Below are positions 1 through 5,978 of a DNA stretch of 5,978 nt, piece by piece. Origin of the DNA: Chitinophagaceae bacterium UBA4412 (lineage in GTDB: Bacteria > Bacteroidota > Bacteroidia > Chitinophagales > Chitinophagaceae). The position numbers and the translations under genes are program-made. The stretch covers positions 16,405-22,382 of the forward strand of contig DGQO01000053.1 of the NCBI GenBank assembly GCA_002400445.1, given 5' to 3'. The stretch's first letter is position 1; the number at the start of each line of letters is the position of its first letter. The notes beneath the pieces are model-generated. The model saw nothing but the letters and a program-made list of their open reading frames with translations. It had not been told where the DNA came from and made no database searches.

Positions 1-66
1 ATTGATTTCGGCTTCATAAAATATTGTTTCATGCTCCCTGCTTTTAGAAATATCTCCCTCTTCCAT
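1..66 (-). CDS. Possible start of a downstream gene (partial, runs off the left edge)
   Basis: Directly after GH67 the minus strand offers an ATG at 66-64 that shares one base with the GH67 stop (TAATG), and the frame stays open for all 22 codons to the window edge. It begins MEEGDISKSR and is charged, with no signal peptide, so a cytoplasmic product would be expected. The stop/start overlap is typical of translationally coupled operon genes. A competing start is the ATG at 17-15 in another frame, beginning MKPKS; its upstream context (ATATTTT) is more AT-rich, as is usual for Bacteroidota starts, and a Lys-rich beginning would suit a signal peptide. Twenty-two open codons can occur by chance, so the frame is not proven. 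The family cannot be recognised from so few residues. Confidence 0.4.
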   Translation of the reverse strand, partial: MEEGDISKSREHETIFYEAEIN

Positions 67-2144
67 TAAAGGGACTGATCATAATTTTCCCTGCGCATAT
101 CTTTCTGGATGATCTCATCAATATTATGCACCGGCCTTTCTACTTCAGCAGGTATGGGCATTTTACTAAACTGCTGAAAGTATAATAAACACGCATCTTT
201 CCATAAGACTGCATTGCTGCTTTGGCTGCGGAGTTTACGCTGCACTGCAGAAAACCTTTCTGCATCAATGTAAGGCGCTGCCTGGTCCCAGGTACTTTGA
301 AATGCACGCACCTGTTTCACTCCTTTATCATAATGAACACAGATTTCATCCCAAAGCGTGCGCCCACTTTTCATTTTAAAATCCCAGGGTAAATGATGAA
401 ACCATAGCAGCAAAGGATCAGGGCAGGAGCTGGCATTGTTCAGCAGCGAAGCGATAGGTTCATGATATTGCTCCACGGCATCGCTGCCTGTTGTAGTGCG
501 ATTAAACCCAATGCCCATACTATCTGCCTGGTGATAATAGGGTGGCGTCCAATCTGCCCGCATACCCACCGGGCCCCACCACGGGCCAGGGCCATAATGT
601 CCATTGGCACTCATAATATGGTGCAAGCCAAGCGGCATCATATAATTAACAGCGGCTTCCCTGCTGTCTAACATCATTTGTTTTACGGGATCAAGAAAAT
701 GATGGTTTAAATAAAAAGCATCGTTTGCTGTTTTTTCTGTTGCATTATTAAAAGTGAGTTTGAGCCACTCATCTGCTATTTGAGAGCTGGGTAAATCATG
801 ATTCCATGCAAGACGACCAAAGGCATACCAGTTCGCTTGCGCAAAGTCGTGACCGGTCCAGTTTACATCTGAGCCCACATTTGATACGCCTGCAATGGCT
901 GAATATTTTTGTGGTTTAAGCGTACCGTCTGTACACTTTGCCACCGTGCTACCCTTTCCAAATTGATAGGTATCGCTTTTCAAAGTTTCCTCCCACATGG
1001 GCGAGAGAAATACAAGATGGGTAGAATGCCCGAGGTATTCCTGCGTAATCTGAAACTCTACCATCACGGGCGTTTTTTGCATCGCACCAAATAATGGACT
1101 GAAGGGTTCTCTTGGCATAAAATCTATGGGTCCGTTCTTTACCTGGATAATGACATTATCCCGGAATTTTCCATCGAGGGGTACAAATTCATTGTATGCT
1201 TGTTTAGCCCGGTCTTTATCATTGGGGCTATACACAAATGCACGCCACATGATGAGCCCGCCAAATGGTTTCACTGCATCAGCAAGCATATTCGCTCCGT
1301 CTGCATGGGTGCGTCCAAAATCCTGTGGCCCGGGTTGTCCTTCACTGCTGGCTTTTACCAGGAAGCCACCAAAATCGGGAATCAGTTGATAGATTTCTTT
1401 TACTTTATTATTCCACCACTTAATGACGGCTGCATCCAATGGATCGGAAGTTTTTAAATGACCAACCAATGCAGGCGAAGAAAACTTTACGGCCAAATAC
1501 ACTTTCACACCAAAGGGTCTCAGCACATCGGCAATGGCTTTTGTGCGCTGCAAATAATCAGTGGTTAAAATAAGTGGGTTCGCATTTACATTATCAATCA
1601 CAGCTCCATTAATACCCACTGACGCATTTGCTCTTGCGTAGGATTGCCATAAAGCTTTATCCTTTTGTGTAACGGTGAAAGGGTCTGTTGTTCTCCAGAA
1701 AATAGATTTACCGGCATAGCCTCTTTCAATAGAACCATCCAGGTTATCCCAGTGATTAAGAATGCGATGACTATAGGAGGGATTACTCACAAACGCATGA
1801 ATGGTTTCACCCGTTCGCTGCCGGCGAAGCATTTCAAATACACCATACAAAATTCCCAACTCCGTGCTGGCCTGCACACCAGATGCGCTGAGTTTAAAAC
1901 CATCGCCTTGTAAGCTAATGTCTTTTTTAAGCTTGAGAAAAAATATTGCTCCAGCAGTACCTTGCCAGCCTTTTTGCAGTTCTTGTATGGCCATCTGCAT
2001 CGTTGCAGAATTGCCCCGGGATATGATCGTCACAGGCTTTGCCGGTTTTGACCGCAACCAAAGTTCATGGCCATCTTCGGCAAAAATATTAAGCTGCCTA
2101 AGGAATAGTACTAAAAACAGCAGCAGGGTTTTAATCATTTTCAT
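66..2144 (-). CDS. GH67 alpha-glucuronidase (xylan side-chain, exported)
   Basis: Inverting alpha-glucuronidase that removes (4-O-methyl-)D-glucuronic acid alpha-1,2-linked to the non-reducing terminal xylose of xylo-oligosaccharides. The 692-residue product from the ATG at 2144 fits the family length. The N-terminus, MKMIKTLLLFLVLFLRQLNI then FAEDG, reads as a Sec signal peptide, so a periplasmic location is likely. A small N-terminal domain (about residues 25-120) precedes the TIM barrel, which opens with ILNHWDNLDGSIERGYAG (about 128-145). The catalytic acid is Glu268 in VKASSEGQPGP; the paired bases are Asp341 in NGPIDFMPREP and Glu369 in FQITQEYLGH. The 73- and 28-residue spacings equal those I recall for the Cellvibrio japonicus enzyme (Glu292, Asp365, Glu393). 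The helical C-terminal domain, from about residue 480, includes GPWWGP. A frame extension to a TTG at 2174 adds ten residues before the signal peptide and is less likely. It appears intact, the third gene of the operon, 58 bases after the esterase stop. Confidence 0.97.
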   Translation of the reverse strand: MKMIKTLLLFLVLFLRQLNIFAEDGHELWLRSKPAKPVTIISRGNSATMQMAIQELQKGWQGTAGAIFFLKLKKDISLQGDGFKLSASGVQASTELGILYGVFEMLRRQRTGETIHAFVSNPSYSHRILNHWDNLDGSIERGYAGKSIFWRTTDPFTVTQKDKALWQSYARANASVGINGAVIDNVNANPLILTTDYLQRTKAIADVLRPFGVKVYLAVKFSSPALVGHLKTSDPLDAAVIKWWNNKVKEIYQLIPDFGGFLVKASSEGQPGPQDFGRTHADGANMLADAVKPFGGLIMWRAFVYSPNDKDRAKQAYNEFVPLDGKFRDNVIIQVKNGPIDFMPREPFSPLFGAMQKTPVMVEFQITQEYLGHSTHLVFLSPMWEETLKSDTYQFGKGSTVAKCTDGTLKPQKYSAIAGVSNVGSDVNWTGHDFAQANWYAFGRLAWNHDLPSSQIADEWLKLTFNNATEKTANDAFYLNHHFLDPVKQMMLDSREAAVNYMMPLGLHHIMSANGHYGPGPWWGPVGMRADWTPPYYHQADSMGIGFNRTTTGSDAVEQYHEPIASLLNNASSCPDPLLLWFHHLPWDFKMKSGRTLWDEICVHYDKGVKQVRAFQSTWDQAAPYIDAERFSAVQRKLRSQSSNAVLWKDACLLYFQQFSKMPIPAEVERPVHNIDEIIQKDMRRENYDQSL

Positions 2145-2202
2145 GGCGATTCTTTTTCCGTAAAGGGATATCAAACTTTCTTTTAATTTTTATGCTAATT
2201 TG
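2145..2202 (-). other. Esterase-GH67 intergenic spacer
   Basis: This AT-rich 58-base spacer lies between the esterase stop and the preferred GH67 ATG. I see no hairpin followed by a T-run and no TAnnTTTG promoter element. The only purine-rich stretch before the ATG is GGAAAAAGA, a weak ribosome-binding candidate. The lack of a terminator supports co-transcription of the two genes. Confidence 0.6.
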
Positions 2203-4137
2203 TTACTGATCTGTTCTGAACGGAGAAGCAGGCAAGCCTTCCTTGTTGTACAAATTCGGATGCACGGGGTTATCAGCCCAGGCGTAGCGCACATATAAAG
2301 GTTGCTCCACCTTATCACTCCATACCATTACTTTATCGCCTTCAATCTTTGCTTTGGCCCACACAAACTTTTTATCCGCACCAGCGATAGCAAACTCTCC
2401 GGGCTCTTCACCATCATTGGTTATGAGACCGGTTCCAATGTTTGTAAAAGAGATGTTGATTTTATTTCCATCCACCACCGCCGATGTAAAGGTTGGACCG
2501 GAACTTACCACATGCTCGCCATAGGCTATCTTTTCAGCGATTAAGGCTAAGCGTTTTCCTACATCTTGTTTATTATCGGGATGTATATCGTTCCATTCCC
2601 CTAAATCAATGGCCACCACCATGCCTGTTTGCGGCAGGCTTAGCGCTTTAGATTGCGCCTCTCTCAAAGCTGCCCAGTTGCTTTCGGAAGGCAGGTAATT
2701 GTAATCCATGAAGCCGGGTAACTGTACCCAGATAAATGGCAATGCATCCATATTCCATTTGCTTCGCCAGTCTATGATTTGTGCAGGTTGAAATTTTGCG
2801 TATTCTGCAGGCCGCCCGGTATTGCTTTCGCCCTGGTACCAAAGAAATCCCTTCACTGCATAATCAGTGATGGGAGCAATCATTCCATTGTACAGTGCAG
2901 TGGGTGCGTTTTGTGCAACGACCGGTGAGCCACCAAAGAAATTTTGCATGGGCGAAAAAACTTCGCCTACTTTATATTGCCAGTAACCTTTAAGATCTAC
3001 CGTGTCTGCACCGGCAAAAAGATAATAGGGTTTACCCGGAACAAAGCCACCCTTGCCCATTGAATTGGTAACCTTGATTACAAAAATATTTTTTCCTGCC
3101 TGCAACAAATCTGCCGGTATATCGTAACGACGTTGCGGATATTGATAAGTAGTATTGCCCACTTGTTTACCATTAATATACAATATATCAGCATCTACAA
3201 TTCTTCCTAAAAAAACCCTGGCAGCTTTACCAATCATGCTTACCGGAACTTCAATTTCTTTCCTGTACCATACCACCCCATTCAGGTCTTTCACGCCCTG
3301 ATCTTCCCAATAGCCGGGTATCGCAATCGTTCTCCACTGCGTTGGAATATAATGTACATCATACCATGGAATCGGTCCGTTCAGGCCTTTGTCTCCCGGC
3401 ATTTTTGGCGATGGTTTATACGCTGAATTTGCAGCGGTTGCTTGTTGGTCAAGGTATGCGGTGTCTTTATTCTTCTCAATCGTTTTAAGAATTTCCGGAA
3501 AGTTTTTAAACCCCTCCTCGCTTGTCCACGCTTCAATGGGTGTGCCTCCTACGCTTGCGTTGATAATTCCGATAGGTACATGATACTTCTCAAAAATTTC
3601 CTTTGCAAAAAAATAGCCCACTGCTGTAAAACGATTTATATTTTCCGGGTTGGCCCATTTCCAGGAAGTCGGCAATACATCTTTTTGCGGGCCTTCCATG
3701 CGTGCATTTGCAGGTATTTTAAATTGCCGGATCGCAGGGTAATTTGCAGATGCAATTTCATGAGCATACAACACGTTGTGCTGAAACATGTAGTGTTCCA
3801 TATTAGACTGCCCCGAGCATAGCCATACATCGCCAATTAAAATATCTTTCAGCGTAATTTTATTTTTACCCGAAATTTTCATGGTAAACGGGCCACCGGC
3901 TTTCATCGGTGCCAGCCATACCAGCCAGTTGCCATTGCCATCTGCTTTCGTCTTATAATTTTTTCCATGAAAATTAATCTGCAGCTTTTCATTTGCGGAT
4001 GCCCAACCCCAAATCTTCAGCTTTACATCCCTTTGCAGGATCATACTGTCGCTTACGATCATGGGCAGTTTCACCTGTCCATTCGCCTGCGGCAGGTAAA
4101 TCAAAAAAATAATAGCTATGGCAAAAATCTTTTTCAT
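2203..4137 (-). CDS. SGNH/SASA-type carbohydrate O-acetylesterase with inserted beta-sandwich
   Basis: Secreted serine esterase of the SASA (sialate O-acetylesterase-like) family, 644 residues. MKKIFAIAIIFLIYLPQANG followed by QVKLP is a Sec signal peptide. A small beta domain (about 22-98) carries MILQRD, usual at the start of these proteins. The SGNH hydrolase then begins: GQSNM at 109-113 gives nucleophile Ser111, NASVGGTPIEAW lies at 193-204, WYQGESN at 433-439, and DIHPDNK at 517-523 supplies the likely Asp517/His519 of the triad. Residues about 266-386 (WRTIAIPGYWED, VVWYRKEIEVP, ADILYINGKQVG, LLQAGKNIFVIKV) interrupt the hydrolase and resemble the GH2-type sugar-binding jelly roll. A short C-terminal beta domain (about 545-640) ends the protein. 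Automatic names usually read sialate O-acetylesterase. Between GH51 and GH67, deacetylation of xylan or xylo-oligosaccharides is the better inference. The inserted sandwich recalls family CE20 esterases; the exact CE family is unconfirmed. Confidence 0.93.
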   Translation of the reverse strand: MKKIFAIAIIFLIYLPQANGQVKLPMIVSDSMILQRDVKLKIWGWASANEKLQINFHGKNYKTKADGNGNWLVWLAPMKAGGPFTMKISGKNKITLKDILIGDVWLCSGQSNMEHYMFQHNVLYAHEIASANYPAIRQFKIPANARMEGPQKDVLPTSWKWANPENINRFTAVGYFFAKEIFEKYHVPIGIINASVGGTPIEAWTSEEGFKNFPEILKTIEKNKDTAYLDQQATAANSAYKPSPKMPGDKGLNGPIPWYDVHYIPTQWRTIAIPGYWEDQGVKDLNGVVWYRKEIEVPVSMIGKAARVFLGRIVDADILYINGKQVGNTTYQYPQRRYDIPADLLQAGKNIFVIKVTNSMGKGGFVPGKPYYLFAGADTVDLKGYWQYKVGEVFSPMQNFFGGSPVVAQNAPTALYNGMIAPITDYAVKGFLWYQGESNTGRPAEYAKFQPAQIIDWRSKWNMDALPFIWVQLPGFMDYNYLPSESNWAALREAQSKALSLPQTGMVVAIDLGEWNDIHPDNKQDVGKRLALIAEKIAYGEHVVSSGPTFTSAVVDGNKINISFTNIGTGLITNDGEEPGEFAIAGADKKFVWAKAKIEGDKVMVWSDKVEQPLYVRYAWADNPVHPNLYNKEGLPASPFRTDQ

Positions 4138-4214
4138 TAGATAAAGTTTTCCCGGTTAAACAAAACGGCCGTTGCAAATGATGCAAAGCTTATAACCTTT
4201 AAATGTGGCCATCA
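4138..4214 (-). promoter_or_regulatory. GH51-esterase intergenic region with palindromes
   Basis: Within 77 bases there is a perfect 10-base palindrome AACGGCCGTT (4164-4173). It overlaps an inverted repeat TTGCA-aatga-TGCAA (4172-4186). On the coding strand this second stretch also reads as a direct repeat, TTTGCA-tca-TTTGCA, preceded by TATAAGC, giving a near match to the Bacteroidota -7 element but with a three-base gap (TAagcTTTG). No T-run follows either palindrome, so a terminator is unlikely. It may hold an internal promoter or operator for the esterase and GH67. This is inference from sequence shape only. Confidence 0.3.
4175..4188 (-). repeat. 14-base motif, copy 2 (CTTTGCATCATTTG)
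   Basis: On the minus strand this reads CTTTGCATCATTTG. It differs by one base from CTTTGCATCTTTTG at 5954-5967, upstream of GH51. It lies 38-51 bases before the esterase ATG. The two copies sit in the two largest non-coding stretches of the window and share a TA three bases before TTTG. By eye I saw no third copy inside the genes. Confidence 0.4.
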
Positions 4215-5753
4215 TTATTTAAGTTCCAAAACGAGCACACTGAATGCCGGCATTTTAATCTGCAGTTTATCTCCCACCAGTTTCGCATCCTTAAATACAA
4301 CCGGTACAATATGATCTGGCTTTTCAAAACTGTTATAGTTCTGCAATCTGTCAGATTTTAATATCCGGCCAGATACTGTTTTAAAAGCAGCACCTTCAAT
4401 ATCTATGAGGATGTCCTGTGTGTTATGCGCATCAATATTTACCAGCGATATATGTGTGCGCCCTGCACCATCTCTTGAAGCCGAAGCCCAAACTGCCTGG
4501 AGCTTTTCGCCATCCAGCACATAATCGTTACTAATCACCTTTAAAGGGAGCATGATTGCATTTTGGTGCACGTTATACATTTCCATCACGTGGTAAGTGG
4601 GCGTGAGAATCATCTTTTCTTCATCGGTAAGAATTACGGCTTGCAGTACATTGATAATTTGGGCAAGATTGGCCATTTTAACCCTATCGCAATGGTTATT
4701 AAAAATATTAAGATTGCAGCCGGCGATCATGGCATCTCTCATGGTATTTTGCTGATACAGGAATGCTCCATTTGTTCCCGGCTCCACATCATACCAACCT
4801 CCCCACTCGTCTACCGCCAATGATTTTGTTTTCTTTGGATCATATTTATCCATGATGGCGCTGTGCTTTGTCACCAGTTCTTCCATCTCTAAACTGCGCT
4901 GCATGGTGGTGAAATATTCTTTTTCAGTGAAAGCTGTCGCTGAACTTTTTTTGTTCCAGTCAATTACGCTGTAATGATGCAATCCCAATGCATCAAACAT
5001 TTTTAAAGGGATATCCCGCATCATCACTTCGGTCCAATGATAATCGGCATCAGAAGCACCGCTGGCAATGCGAAAGAGCTTGTCGCTGTTGCCCCAATCC
5101 GTCATGAAGGTAGCGTACTGCTTATATACGTTTGCATACCACTCTGCCGTCATATTTCCACCGCATCCCCAGGCTTCATTTCCTAAACCCCAGAAGCCCA
5201 CCTTCCATGGAGCTTTTCGGCCATTGGCTTCACGCAAGTCAGTCATGGGGCTGCTTCCATTAGGATGTGTTGTGTACTTCACCCAGTCGGTAAGTTCATG
5301 AGGGGTGCCACTTCCCACATTACCGCTCAGGTAGGGTTCGGCACCAATTTCTTCGCAAAAGTTTAAAAATTCATTGGTTCCAAAACTGTTATCTTCTTTT
5401 ACATTACCCCACCATACGTTGAGCATAGAAGGTCGTTTGTCTTTTGGCCCCACCCCGTCTTTCCAATGATAAGTATCTGCAAAACATCCGCCGGGCCAGC
5501 GCAATACCGGCACTTTGAGCTTCTTTAGTGCGTTCATTACATCAAGGCGGATTCCATCTTTATTGGGAATCGTTTTATTATTTTCACCCACATACAAGCC
5601 TCCGTAAATACAACGACCGAGGTGTTCAGAAAAATGACCGTAGATATTTTTGTTGATGGTATCTGCGCCTTTATCTGCATGCAATACCATATAATTCTGA
5701 CTTACAGCAACCTGGCAAATAAGCAGCAGGGAAAAAATAAAAATTGCTCTCAT
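4215..5753 (-). CDS. GH51 alpha-L-arabinofuranosidase (exported)
   Basis: Retaining alpha-L-arabinofuranosidase, 512 residues, which releases terminal arabinofuranose from arabinoxylan, arabinoxylo-oligosaccharides or arabinan. MRAIFIFSLLLICQVAVS followed by QN is a signal peptide, indicating a periplasmic enzyme. The catalytic barrel starts with NKNIYGHFSEHLGRCIYGGLY (35-54, family pattern GHFaEHLGrciYgG) and continues through LRWPGGCFADTYHWKDGVGP (84-103). The acid/base is Glu193 in GLGNEAWG and the nucleophile Glu316 in AVDEWGGWYD; HHYS at 259-262 is also conserved. NNHCDRVKMANLAQIINVLQ (352-371) closes the barrel. The all-beta C-terminal domain (about 385-512) ends in PAFSVLVLELK. Length and motifs match intact bacterial GH51 enzymes. 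WGGW after the nucleophile is a small departure from the commoner WGVW or WNVW. It is the first complete gene of the minus-strand set, and the ATG at 5753 is well placed before the signal peptide. Specificity for xylan rather than arabinan is inferred from the neighbours. Confidence 0.97.
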   Translation of the reverse strand: MRAIFIFSLLLICQVAVSQNYMVLHADKGADTINKNIYGHFSEHLGRCIYGGLYVGENNKTIPNKDGIRLDVMNALKKLKVPVLRWPGGCFADTYHWKDGVGPKDKRPSMLNVWWGNVKEDNSFGTNEFLNFCEEIGAEPYLSGNVGSGTPHELTDWVKYTTHPNGSSPMTDLREANGRKAPWKVGFWGLGNEAWGCGGNMTAEWYANVYKQYATFMTDWGNSDKLFRIASGASDADYHWTEVMMRDIPLKMFDALGLHHYSVIDWNKKSSATAFTEKEYFTTMQRSLEMEELVTKHSAIMDKYDPKKTKSLAVDEWGGWYDVEPGTNGAFLYQQNTMRDAMIAGCNLNIFNNHCDRVKMANLAQIINVLQAVILTDEEKMILTPTYHVMEMYNVHQNAIMLPLKVISNDYVLDGEKLQAVWASASRDGAGRTHISLVNIDAHNTQDILIDIEGAAFKTVSGRILKSDRLQNYNSFEKPDHIVPVVFKDAKLVGDKLQIKMPAFSVLVLELK

Positions 5754-5796
5754 ATCAATTGGTTTTTAATAGTATTCCATTTAACAGGGCCAAGTT

Positions 5797-5814
5797 GCAC
5801 ATGTGTTAATGTGC
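5797..5814. repeat. Perfect 6-6-6 inverted repeat in the GH51 leader
   Basis: GCACAT (5797-5802) and ATGTGC (5809-5814) are exact reverse complements separated by six bases (GTGTTA). The left arm is also part of a smaller palindrome, CACATGTG (5798-5805). The right arm sits at about the transcription start predicted from the -7 candidate at 5822-5829, a position suited to a repressor operator. As RNA it could form a six-pair hairpin in the leader. No regulator is encoded in the window to pair it with. Confidence 0.35.
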
Positions 5815-5821
5815 TTTCTTT

Positions 5822-5829
5822 CAAAATTA
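5822..5829 (-). promoter_or_regulatory. Candidate Bacteroidota -7 promoter element
   Basis: The minus strand reads TAATTTTG, an exact match to the Bacteroidota -7 consensus TAnnTTTG. A start about seven bases downstream (near 5815) would give a leader of roughly 60 bases before the GH51 ATG. No clear TTG -33 element stands at the usual spacing of about 19-21 bases upstream, and the motif is short and AT-rich, so it is a weak call. Confidence 0.3.
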
Positions 5830-5953
5830 CGGGCTCCAATAAACCGCCGGATGAATTGCGCCCACGGCTCTTTTGGCCAGGATATTGGATAACCGGAACG
5901 CTTGAGCAATCTCAGACAGAGTTTGTTTTATCAGCATAAGTAAGCAGCAATCT

Positions 5954-5967
5954 CAAAAGATGCAAAG
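5954..5967 (-). repeat. 14-base motif, copy 1 (CTTTGCATCTTTTG)
   Basis: On the minus strand this reads CTTTGCATCTTTTG, matching 13 of 14 bases of the copy at 4175-4188. It lies about 200 bases before the GH51 ATG, close to the window edge, and is preceded by TTTTAGC. If functional it could be a regulator site or part of a promoter used by both transcription units; if the upstream bases are coding, it is a coincidence. Confidence 0.35.
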
Positions 5968-5978
5968 GCTAAAATAGT

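Larger units (their letters stand above)
5750..5911 (-). other. Open frame ending in ATGA overlap with the GH51 start
   Basis: In one minus-strand frame, 53 codons are open after a TGA at 5914-5912, and the frame ends in a TGA at 5752-5750 that overlaps the GH51 ATG as ATGA. The translation ends ILKESTLTHVQLGPVKWN plus eight residues and has a protein-like composition. There is no ATG in the frame; only GTG and TTG codons could start it. It might be the 3' end of an upstream gene whose frame is broken near 5912, or a chance open stretch in the leader. It conflicts with reading the same bases as promoter and operator. I do not recognise a family. Confidence 0.2.
5754..5978. other. Upstream region of the operon, no complete gene
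   Basis: These 225 bases precede GH51 and continue past the window edge. No frame on either strand gives a convincing complete gene; short plus-strand frames such as the 13-codon one from 5851 look random. The region holds a candidate -7 element, a 6-6-6 inverted repeat, one copy of the 14-base motif, and the ATGA-ending open frame, each listed separately. The bases just before the GH51 ATG are AT-rich (ATTAAAAACCAATTGAT) with no Shine-Dalgarno sequence, as is common in Bacteroidota. Confidence 0.6.

Noticed and set aside
1801..2163. 120-codon plus-strand open frame opposite the start of GH67.
   Set aside because: It lies antisense to conserved GH67 coding sequence and its translation is rich in Ser, Cys and Pro, as expected of a shadow frame.
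2145..2174. Ten-residue N-terminal extension of GH67 from a TTG codon at 2174.
   Set aside because: The ATG at 2144 directly precedes a standard signal peptide; the extension would put charged residues before it and relies on a rare start codon.
2203..4137. A sialic-acid catabolism role for the esterase.
   Set aside because: Family naming alone suggests it; no sialidase, NanA, NanE or sialic-acid transporter is nearby, and both neighbours are xylan side-chain enzymes.
4164..4186. Possible terminator between GH51 and the esterase, from the AACGGCCGTT palindrome and the TTGCA/TGCAA repeat.
   Set aside because: Neither has a usable stem with loop followed by a T-run on the minus strand; the AACGGCCGTT palindrome leaves no loop of useful size.
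4156..4215. 19-codon minus-strand frame starting MMATFKGYK, with its ATG overlapping the GH51 stop (TAATG).
   Set aside because: It is very short, has no recognisable motif, and overlaps the palindromic and repeated motifs; chance is the simplest explanation, although the overlap resembles that after GH67.
5622..5939. 105-codon plus-strand open frame across the GH51 start and the upstream region.
   Set aside because: About 130 bases are antisense to the well-supported GH51 gene, the product is unlike any family I know, and its composition suggests chance.
1..5978. tRNA or rRNA genes, CRISPR array, insertion sequence or phage-like genes.
   Set aside because: I found no spaced repeat array, cloverleaf-like sequence, transposase motif or terminal inverted repeats; almost all of the window is taken up by three intact enzyme genes.

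Overview
The window looks like a piece of a hemicellulose-utilisation locus from a member of the Bacteroidota, perhaps a soil or plant-litter Sphingobacteriia/Chitinophagia-type organism. The inference rests on moderate GC, AT-rich start regions without clear Shine-Dalgarno sequences, a TAnnTTTG-type -7 candidate, and three exported enzymes of kinds typical of Bacteroidota polysaccharide loci. The genus cannot be fixed from the sequence.

All three complete genes lie on the minus strand, so transcription runs from high to low coordinates. The order is a GH51 alpha-L-arabinofuranosidase (4215-5753), an SGNH/SASA-type carbohydrate O-acetylesterase with an inserted beta-sandwich (2203-4137), and a GH67 alpha-glucuronidase (66-2144, with an upstream TTG extension possible to 2174). 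Gaps are short (77 and about 58 bases) and no convincing terminator is visible between genes, so one operon is likely. A fourth gene may begin right at the GH67 stop codon (TAATG overlap at 64-68) and run off the left edge.

The 225 bases upstream of GH51 (5754-5978) hold no complete gene. They contain a -7-like TAATTTTG, a perfect 6-6-6 inverted repeat just downstream of it, and an open frame whose stop overlaps the GH51 start as ATGA, possibly the broken tail of an upstream gene. A 14-base motif near the right edge recurs with one mismatch in the GH51/esterase gap, which suggests a shared regulatory element.

Together the three enzymes would strip the three main side groups of acetylated glucuronoarabinoxylan: arabinofuranose (GH51), acetyl (esterase) and 4-O-methyl-glucuronic acid (GH67). 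The resulting bare xylo-oligosaccharides would go to xylanases or xylosidases encoded elsewhere. All three carry signal peptides, so the work is probably periplasmic or cell-surface. No SusC/SusD pair, backbone xylanase, transporter, regulator, mobile element, RNA gene or CRISPR array is visible. The biochemistry is familiar; the points worth a second look are the small regulatory-looking motifs, the two gene-edge overlaps and the esterase architecture.
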